Shown: piece after piece, positions 56,651-64,000 of the stretch
How positions within the stretch are numbered: the first letter of the stretch is position 1
How the letters are laid out: every line of letters starts with the position of its first letter
From: Okapia johnstoni
Taxonomy: Eukaryota > Chordata > Mammalia > Artiodactyla > Giraffidae
NCBI GenBank assembly: GCA_024291935.2
Contig: CM044315.1
Coordinates: forward strand, 54,720,385-54,784,384
Reading direction: 5' to 3'
DNA length: 64,000 bases
Translations under genes and position numbers: made by a program
The notes under the pieces: generated by a model
What the model was told of the DNA's origin: nothing
The model's database searches: none
What the model saw: only the letters and a program-made list of their open reading frames with translations

Positions 56651-56849
56651 TCAATGGGAGAAAATTATAAACTGCCAATTAATATAAGTAAAAGTGATTT
56701 CCTTTACTCTTCTTGTTGCTGTCAATTTGAAGTTACATCAAAGAAAAAGGTTACATTAATGCATATTCTCTTTGGCTTCTTGTGTCAGTCAGTATAAGAC
56801 CCAACATTCTTATAAAGTCTCCACATCCTTATGTGTACTCTCTTTACCT

Positions 56850-57220
56850 CTCTGATTGCATCTTCTCCATCTCTCTCTCCCTTTTTCAATGCTTTGTTGT
56901 CAGATGTCCTTGTTACATGCAGATATCTATCTCCTTTAAATTTGTGTAGGATCTCACCTCAATTGTACCATCCTACTCTCCATTACACCCTTCCCTTCCA
57001 CTCCCATTCTTGATCCCCTTCACCCTGAATTACGTTTTTTTTTCCCATGGCATGTGTTACAAACATCTGTATGACTTACATGTTTTATTTCTGTCTTGTC
57101 TCCACTCTCTAGAATGTAAGTTCCACAGGACAGGAGTTTGCTGCCTTTCCTGATCTATCTTAAGAACCTGGACAGTACCAGATATTCTATAAATATTTCT
57201 TGAATGGAAGAATGGCTGTT
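56850..57220 (+). repeat. L2 LINE 3' end
   Basis: Forward L2: 'ctctagaatgtaagttccacagg' near 57110, 'cctgatctatcttaagaacctgg', and the end 'agatattctataaatatttcttgaatgg'. The upstream T/C-rich part is less certain. Confidence 0.72.
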
Positions 57221-58585
57221 ATCAGATTGTCAGATTACCTTCAGGCAACATTTACTCTTTGGGATATGAATCCTTAAGAATATTTTTTTCTTTATGGTGC
57301 TTAGATCACTGTAGCTAAATGCCTATTAGGCATTAATAAGGTCACGTTAAAAAGCATAGTTTCTAAGTACTTGTTTTTGAAGCATGTAAATAACAATTGG
57401 AATAATTTGAGGAGTTTAGAGATATTGCTTAGGGAAGCCATCTGGCTCTCCCAGGAAGGCAGTAAGTTACTCTGGGTCCCTCTTTCCATTATCTGCTCCT
57501 CCACTCTGAAGGTGTGGAAATGAGGAACTGACTCACACAGATCAAACTCACAAGAAACTGGTGACAAGGCCAACTTAAAGAAAGAGTTGCCGCAGGTATC
57601 AGAAAGTTGAATCTTCTGTGGGCTTATTCTTTTTCTATAAGAAGTTGACATGAAGTCCAACAGATATGTATAGTCACCTCTTTTTGTGGAATCAGAACAA
57701 AAGGAAGGAGTTAGTCAAATTATGCCAGGTCAATGCTTATATTTTTCTGTCTGAAGACAGAATGTCTAAGGATAAAGTATTGGAAAATCCACTTCCCTGC
57801 ACAGGGCATTTTCTCACTTTATGTTGTTGAGATGAAAAGTATTACATGTGGCTTTGGAGGACTCCTCTTTAAAGTTTTCACATTAATAATCACTTTGCAT
57901 ATTTCTTTCTTTAGCTATGTTAATACATTATCTGAGCCACAGTCAAGCCCTATTGTTATTGGTTTCCAAAGAAAATCATGTCCTTCTTTAAAAGATGACT
58001 ACCCAGGTTGCTGATCTTACCCACTCTGTGCTGAATTTATTATACGAGCTGTTAAGAGTTTGGGTGAGGTGGTTGCTCCACTGTAACTCATGGGCATTTT
58101 TACTACAATTAAATGATTTTTTTTAATTAATAAAAGTTGTTTAATCAAATTAAAAATTGTCTGAACTAAGTTAAACTTTATAAAGTTCTAAAATCTCACT
58201 GTCTGGTTACAGACCAAGTGAAGTAGATATAATTTCTTCTACTAAGTACAAGCAAAGGTCCTAGACATTATATACACAACAAATATCAAAAGATTGTGAA
58301 GGTAGTGAGAAAAGGGAAGACGAGCTATGGATCTTGAAACCCTCAAAAGACCACGTGGCAAATTCCCTGAGTTTTCTTTTTGACTTGTATATCCTCACTG
58401 GGTGGTGCTAGAGAAGCCATAACCCAGAGAAGTCAGTAGGAATTGGTTTAAAAGAAAAAAAATAAATAAATAAAAGCCCAATCTCTCTAGAAAGGGACAA
58501 CATGAAAAGAGAAAAATTTTTTTAGACAATAACTACCCTAACATGGAAACACATCATGAAACAAAACGAAGCTCTAGCTCCATTG
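57221..58585. other. Unique stretch of about 1.4 kb, no feature recognised
   Basis: The 119-codon antisense frame at 57301-57660 and the 93-codon frame at 57733-58014 have no recognised domain. A possible weak repeat at 57420-57650 could not be placed. Confidence 0.45.
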
Positions 58586-58738
58586 CTCAGTAACTAAAGT
58601 CATGTCTGACTCTTTGTGACCCCATGGACTGCAGCACGCCAGGCTTTCCTGTCCCTCACTATCTCTTAGAGTTTGCTCAAACTCATGTCCATTGAGTCGA
58701 CGATGCCATCCAACCATCTCGTCTTCTGTTGTCCCCTT
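58586..58738 (-). mobile_element. BovB 3' terminal fragment
   Basis: About 150 bp of antisense BovB 3' end: 'tgtctgactctttgtgacc', 'catgtccattgagtcgacg', 'catccaaccatctcgtcttc', stopping at 'tgtccccttca'. It is adjacent to the start of the HAL1/L1-like element. Confidence 0.9.
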
Positions 58739-58739
58739 C

Positions 58740-60340
58740 AGAGTTCCTTTACTATCAGCAAAAGCTGAGATGGGAGCCTAGGCTTCCACCCTTGCCAGGA
58801 TGTAATAAGGCACTGCCAGCGTGGTGTCTGAGAAGCCAGGTAGAGAAGCGGAACTCTCATCCTCACTCAGCAGTCAGAAGCCTCTTCCTACAGGGTCAGT
58901 GGAGGCCCCTGAGGGATTCCCACCTGGCAGCAATGAGGTGATACTGGAGAAGGCTGATTGGGGAGCTTTCACTACCAGCCAGCACTAAAACAGCTTCCTT
59001 CCTGTAGTATCAGTGGACGTCAAAACCAAGTGAAAGTCAAGTGGAAAGCAGTGGCACCCCTTCCATACCCAACAAGGAAACTGTCATGGAGACTGAGTGG
59101 GGAACCTGAAATCTCACCTCCATTCAGCAGTAATGAGGCAGCCCTGAGGTATTAACAGAGAGCAAATGGGGACCTGGACCTTTATCTCCCCCTGGCAGTA
59201 GTGAGGAAGTATCCCCCCATCAATGACACAGTATCAGGGAGGGCAGATAAAAGAGATTTAGATATGACCTAGAGTCTCACAACACAACACCCAAAATGTC
59301 CAGGATAGAATAAAAAAATCACACACTATATTAAGAACCAGAAAAATCTCAGTTTGAGTGAGCAAAGACATTCAACAAATGCCAGCACTAATATGACCCA
59401 GATGTTGCAATTATGTCACAAGGATTTTAAAGGAACCATTATGAAAATGTCTCAATGAGCAACTATAAATACACTTGAAACAAATGAAAAAATGGAAAAC
59501 ATCAGCTCAGAAATGGAAAATATAAAGAAGAGCCAAGTATAAATTTAAAAACTGAAAAAATAATTGAAGTAAAAAGCTCAGTGGATGTCTCGGAAGTGCT
59601 GAATGGAGAGGACAACTCTAGAAAATGAAAAACAAAGAAAACAACTTGAAAGCAACAAGAGAGAAATGACACTTTACCTACCAAGGGAAAGACCACTTTG
59701 AATGATAATGGATTTCTCATCATCATGGAAGTAACAAAGACATGTTACATTTTCAGGTAATGAAAGAAAAGAAACATCAACCCCAAATGCTGTATCTGGT
59801 TTGCACAAGTAAATCCTGTATATTCTTCTTAACGAATGTTGAGGAAAAAGACATATTCAGATGAATGAAACCTGAGAGAATTTGTTAACAGCAGAACATA
59901 AGCTAAAATAATAACTAAAGGAAGTCTTTGAACTAGAAAGGAAATTATGAAGAAGAAATTGTAGAACATAAGAAGAGACAACTATCTGTAAATACGAAAG
60001 AGCTGCCTTCTCCTCCTAAGAATTCTAAATTTTGTTTAAACAGTTGAAACAAAAAATACAATATTCTATGATGTGACTCTCAATGCATGTAGATGAAGGA
60101 ATTAAAAAATAAAACAAAAGGACTTATACAGAGTCAGGTGTTCTATATTTGATTTCAATATCAGTAAATCTTTGTGCTTATGGAAGAATTCTACATCTTG
60201 ATTGTAGTTGTGGCTACAGGAAACTACACATATAATAATAAAATAACAGACCTATACACAACATTGTCTTAATGTAAATTTCCTGGGTTTGCAACTTTTG
60301 TAAATCTTCATTTCAAAATAAACAACAAATAATAAGCATC
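58740..60340 (+). mobile_element. HAL1/L1-lineage element, old
   Basis: A 5' region (58740-59230) holds diverged repeats of a unit beginning 'ggggagc' or 'ggggacctgg' and containing 'cagcagtaatgagg' (58769, 58957, 59095, 59165), like old L1 5' UTRs. From 59290 it follows L1 ORF1-type text: 'aaatgtccaggatagaat', 'gacccagatgttgcaatt', 'ttctcatcatcatggaag' region. ORF1 text passes almost directly into 3'-end text near 60050-60340 with no ORF2, which is the HAL1 layout (L1-derived, ORF1 only). All frames are broken. Confidence 0.6.
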
Positions 60341-60568
60341 AGAAATTCTTTAATAGGCCATATTCAGAAACATCTGTGAGAAGCAAAACACACACATTAG
60401 GGTAGGTGTAAAATCACAGAGCAGATCTCCTGAGTAACTAATTGAAGTTTTCTTGTCTTTTTTTTATAGTTATTTATGGCCTGTTTGATTTGGAGAATGC
60501 AGTCCTGTTTCGATGCTAATGTTATTATCAATTTCTTCTCTTTTATGTCTCCAGTAATTAACCTGTGT
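60341..60568. other. No feature recognised
   Basis: Short unclassified AT-rich sequence between the HAL1-like element and the young L1. Confidence 0.5.
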
Positions 60569-60579
60569 AAAAGCTCATG

Positions 60580-60878
60580 GGTCCAGACTTGTGGACACAG
60601 TGGGGGAAGGAGAGGGTAGGACAAATTGAGAGAGTAGCATTGAAAAATATATATTATCGTGTGTAAAACAGATAGCTGGTGGGAATTTTCTGTATAACAC
60701 AGGGAGCTCAGCAACAACAAAGGCGAGTGGGATGGGGGAGGGGAAGGAGGGAGGTTCATGAGGGAGGGAATATATGTACACTTGTGGCTGGTTCACGTGG
60801 TGTGTATGGCAGAAACCAACACAACATTTTAAAGCAACTATCCTGCAATTAAAAATCAATTTTAAAAAAAGATTTTAA
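60580..60878 (+). mobile_element. L1 3' end with TSD
   Basis: 299 bp of sense ruminant L1 3' UTR: 'gagagtagcattgaaaaatat', 'gtaaaacagatagctggtggg', 'cacagggagctcagc', 'gggaggggaaggagggaggttc', 'cagaaaccaacacaacattt', A-rich end. The TSD aaaagctcatg lies at 60569-60579 and 60879-60889. Confidence 0.93.
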
Positions 60879-60889
60879 AAAAGCTCATG

Positions 60890-61378
60890 AATCATTTTGA
60901 CTGGGTCATGACTATAACTGACACCTTTTTAGCATTCCCTGAAGAAAGAAAAAGGAAAATGCAAGCATTACTTTCAGCTATCAGAGTATAGCAGCAAATA
61001 CCTTGGAATTCTGAAAGCACCTTTTTTCTTTTTCAGCAAAGTGAAAAAGAACTAGCACAGGAGTCTCAGGATCTATTACTGGCACAAAAAGATAGTGGCT
61101 TCTAACTGTGACAGCCAAATACATCTAGGCCTTATGCCTTAACTGTGTCTAATTTTCTAACCTAAGTGAAAATCCATCCTGCCCTTCTGATCTATAGTAT
61201 TTATTTTAAGAGTTTCTACAAAGTACAGATCACTCCCTTGGATTTGACTTTTCTTCCCCATGAAGTCCTTTCAAACTATGTGATCTTCTCTACTGGCACA
61301 ATTGATTTAACTAGTATAGGATTCTCTTTCTTATACTAATTTGAAATCCAGATCCATAGATTCAAATTGGATGAACTT
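60890..61378. other. No feature recognised
   Basis: Unclassified AT-rich sequence up to the BovB TSD. Confidence 0.5.
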
Positions 61379-61390
61379 AAGGTCCAATGT

Positions 61391-62631
61391 CATCTGCATA
61401 TCTGAGATTATTGATATTTCTCCCGGCAATCTTGATTCCAGCTTGTGTTTCTTCCAGCCCAGCGTTTCTCAAGATGTACTCTGCATATAAGTTAAATAAG
61501 CAGGGTGACAATATACAGCCTTGACGTACTCCTTTTCCTATTTGGAACCAGTCTGTTGTTCCATGTCCAGTTCTAACTGTTGCTTCCTGACCTGCATACA
61601 GGTTTCTCAAGGAACAGGTCAGATGGTCTGATATTCCCATCTCTTTCAGAATTTTCCACAGTTTATTGTGATCCACACAAAAGCTTTGGAGTAGTCAATA
61701 AAGCAGAAATAGATGTTTTCCTGGAACTCTCTTGCTTTTTCGATGATCCAGTGGATATTGGCAATTTGATCTCTGGTTCCTCTGCCTTTTCTAAAACCAG
61801 CTTGAACATCTGGAAGTTCATGATTCACATATTGCTGAAGCCTGGCTTGGAGAATTTTGAGCATTACTTTACTAGCGTGTGAGATGAGTGCAATTGTGTG
61901 GTAGCGTGTGAGATGAGTGCAATTGTGCGATAGTTTGAGCATTCTTTGGCATTGCCTTTCTTTGGGATTGGAATGAAAACTGTATGTTTCCAGTCCTGTG
62001 GGATGGGGAAACAGTGGAAATAGTGTCTGACTTTATTTTGGGGGGCTCCAAAATCACTGCTGATGGTGATTGCAGCCATGAAATTAAAAGACACTTACTC
62101 CTTGGAAGAAAGGTTATGACCAACCTAGATAGCATATTTAGAAGCAGAGACATTACTTTGCCAACAAAGGTCCATCTAGTTAAGGCTATGGTTTTTCCAG
62201 TGGCCACGTATGGATGTGAGAGTTGGACGGTGAAGAAAGCTGAGTGCTGAGGAATTGATGCTTTTGAACTGTGGTGTTGGAGAAGACTCTTGAGAGTCCC
62301 TTGGACTGCAAGGAGATCCAACCAGTCCATCCTAAAGGAGATCAGTCCTGGGTGTTCACTGGAAGGACTGATGTTGAAGCTGAAACTCCAATACTTTGGC
62401 CACCTCATGTGAAGAGTTGACTCATTGGAAAAGACAATAATGCTGGGAAGGATTGGGGGCGGGAGGAGAAGGGGATGACAGAGGATGAGATGGTTGGATG
62501 GCATCCGACTCGATGGACATGAGTTTGGGTAAACTCCGGGAGTTGGTGATGGACAGGGAGGCCTGGCGTGCTGTGATTCATGGGGTCGCAAAGAGTCGGA
62601 CATGACTGAGCGACTGAACTGAACTGAACTG
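61391..62631 (+). mobile_element. BovB with 5' inversion and perfect 12-bp TSD
   Basis: From 61391 to about 61997 the text is antisense BovB. The minus strand at 61377-61676 keeps an RT core with GVRQGCILSPCLFNLYAEY and LRYADD, and 61646-61942 holds QAGFRKGRGTRDQIANIHW and FCFIDYSKAF. At about 61998 it flips to sense BovB 3' text ('gatggggaaacagtggaaatag' onward) ending with four ctgaa units. The TSD aaggtccaatgt lies at 61379-61390 and 62632-62643. Compared with the long copy, the inverted part covers its about 19101-19689 and the direct part starts near 19831, so about 140 bp is lost at the joint. Confidence 0.96.
61875..61932. repeat. 29-bp tandem duplication inside BovB
   Basis: The 29-bp unit starting 'gcgtgtgagatgagtgcaat' occurs twice in a row (61875-61903 and 61904-61932) with two mismatches. 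Other BovB copies in the window have it once, so it arose in this copy or its source. Confidence 0.95.
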
Positions 62632-62826
62632 AAGGTCCAATGTTACCAATTTTCCATATCTATTACTTTTTTCAATTATGAAATATTCCAAACATACAAA
62701 AACACCCAATTACTCCTTGCTCTGAGTGAATGTGTTAGCATTTTCTATATTTTTTTCAATTTTTTCTATAATAATTACTAAAAATTTGATATAGATATAA
62801 AATTAGAGACTAGTACAAGAGACATC

Positions 62827-63060
62827 TGGTTTCCCTGGTGGCTCAGCTGGTAAAGAACCCACCTGTCAAGGAAAGAGATGCAAGAGACACAAGTTCAATC
62901 CCTGGGTCTGGAAGATGCCCTGGAGAAGAAAATGGCAACCCACTCCAGTATTGTTGCCTGGAAAATTCCGTGGACAGAGGAGCCTGGTGGGCGATCTAGG
63001 TAGAGTCCATGGGGTGGCAAAGAGTCAGACACAACTGAGCACACATGCCTCAGCTGGACC
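62827..63060 (+). mobile_element. Bov-tA SINE with TSD
   Basis: Forward Bov-tA: 'tttccctggtggctcagctgg', 'gaacccacctgtcaagg', 'caatccctgggtctggaag', body 'gtggacagaggagcctggtg'. The 12-bp TSD with one mismatch is acaagagacatc (62815-62826) and acaagagatatc (63061-63072). Confidence 0.94.
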
Positions 63061-63107
63061 ACAAGAGATATCAGTCATAAAACAATTACCAAAATGTTGT
63101 CATATTC

Positions 63108-64000
63108 ACTGAATCTGTTTTTTATTTATTTTTTAAAATTGTGGTAAAAACAAAACATAAAATTTACCATCATAACCATTCTTAAGTGCACAGTTTAGTA
63201 ATGTTAGCCATATTCCTACTGTTATACAATGAAATCTCTAAAAGTTTTTCATCTGGTAAAACTGAATCTCTGTGCTCTTTGAACAATACATTTTTTCCTT
63301 CCCCCAACCTCTGGAAACCACAATTCAACTTTCTGTTTCTATGAATTTGTCTATTATAAATGCCACATGTAGGTGGAACTATACAGGATTTGTTTTTTTA
63401 TATCCAGCTAATTTCATTTAGCATAGTGTCCTGAAGGTTCACCCATGTTGAAGCACATGACAGAATTTCCTTCATGAATAACAGTTCAATGTATGTATTA
63501 TCACATTTTATTTATATATTTATTGGCTGATGGACATCTGGGTTACTTCCATTTCTTAGCTGTTATAAGTACTGCTTCAGTGAACACAAGTGTGCAAATA
63601 TCTCTTTGAAATTGAGTTTTCAGTTCTTTTGAATATACGCGCAGAAGTGGAACTGTTGGATCATATGGTAATTATGCTTTTATTTTTTTGAGGATCCTCC
63701 ATACTGTTTTCCAAAGTGGCTGCATTGTTTTACATTCCCTTCAACAGGGTACAAAGCTTCTAGGATCTCCAACATTTGTTATTTTTTGCTATAGTGGCCA
63801 TCTTAATGGAGAAGGTAATATTTTATTGAAGTTTTCATTTTTCTAATGATTAGTCATGTGGCAGTATTTTTTCATGTACTTGTGCGCCATCTGTGTGTCT
63901 TTTTTTGAAGCAATGTCCATTCAAGTCTTTTGCCCATTTGTTAATTTTGTTGTTGTCATCGTCATTGTTAGAGTTCTCTATACATACTGGATGTAACTCC
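63108..64000 (-). mobile_element. L1M 3' end, antisense, runs off the window
   Basis: The left end 'taaaattgtggtaaaaacaaaacataaaatttaccat' is the complement of an L1MA/MB-type 3' end. It is followed by 'gtttctatgaatttgtctatt', 'tagcatagtgtcctgaaggttcacccatg', 'tggctgatggacatctgggttacttcc', 'gatcatatggtaatt' and 'ccatactgttttccaaagtggc'. The last bases are ORF2 3' text; the element continues past 64000. Confidence 0.88.

Noticed and set aside
59290..59950. A-rich open text as a coiled-coil host gene
   Set aside because: The text follows L1/HAL1 ORF1 and is broken by stops.
61872..62603. 243-codon minus-strand ORF as a gene
   Set aside because: It is antisense to the direct part of a BovB and runs over the inversion joint into the other part, so it is a by-product of the rearrangement.
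1..64000. A novel defence, biosynthetic or other gene system
   Set aside because: No gene cluster, operon-like spacing, CRISPR array or recognisable domain was seen. The window is ruminant non-coding DNA dominated by retroelements.

Overview
The window is non-coding DNA from a ruminant, most likely a bovid. The evidence is a dense mix of ruminant-specific repeats: eleven copies or fragments of the RTE-type LINE BovB, about sixteen Bov-tA/Bov-A SINEs, cetartiodactyl CHR SINEs, and ruminant L1 3' ends. These sit on an older mammalian layer of MIR, L2, L1M, MLT1/MaLR-type LTRs and a Tigger DNA transposon. I recognise no intact protein-coding gene, rRNA, true tRNA or CRISPR array. Every open frame over about 150 codons lies wholly or mostly in a transposon. 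Exons of a larger gene, if present, are too short or too little marked for me to see.

Layout. 1-3060: an old sense L1 split by an antisense BovB. 4.3-10.9 kb: a deeply nested region in which an ancient antisense L1M is cut by a MIR (itself carrying a CHR-2 SINE), an unclassified block of about 1.4 kb, a Bov-tA, and a younger L1 that carries a BovB scrap. 11.3-17.3 kb: SINEs, an MLT1 LTR and L2 pieces around a unique stretch (15.0-16.8 kb). 17.7-20.5 kb: the longest BovB, 2.78 kb, with a clear target-site duplication (TSD), inside a MIR. 22-32 kb: BovB fragments, an MLT1 LTR, MIR/L2, a 1.04-kb L1 3' end, and long unique stretches. 33-37 kb: L2, a 197-bp head-to-tail tandem duplication (35220-35613), and a MaLR LTR hit by an L1. 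37.9-40.5 kb: a 2.59-kb antisense BovB. 40.6-41.0 kb: a SINE inserted in a SINE. 43.3-44.2 kb: a 5'-inverted L1 inside a MIR. 45.6-47.0 kb: an L2 interrupted by a Tigger element and then by a 5'-inverted BovB. 48-57 kb: SINEs, BovB fragments and L2 in AT-rich DNA. 58.6-60.9 kb: a HAL1/L1-like element with young insertions. 61.4-62.6 kb: a second 5'-inverted BovB. 63.1 kb to the end: an antisense L1M that leaves the window.

The elements do not work together as a system; they record successive insertions. The interruptions give a consistent order: L2, MIR, L1M and MaLR are oldest, then Tigger and CHR, then BovB, Bov-tA and ruminant L1. The points most worth a second look are two BovB insertions with inverted 5' parts and clean TSDs, a near-identical 197-bp tandem duplication, a reading frame that stays open on the antisense strand of many BovB copies, and the unidentified block at about 6.92-8.37 kb. 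Family names come from recognising consensus-like text by eye; boundaries without a stated TSD are approximate.
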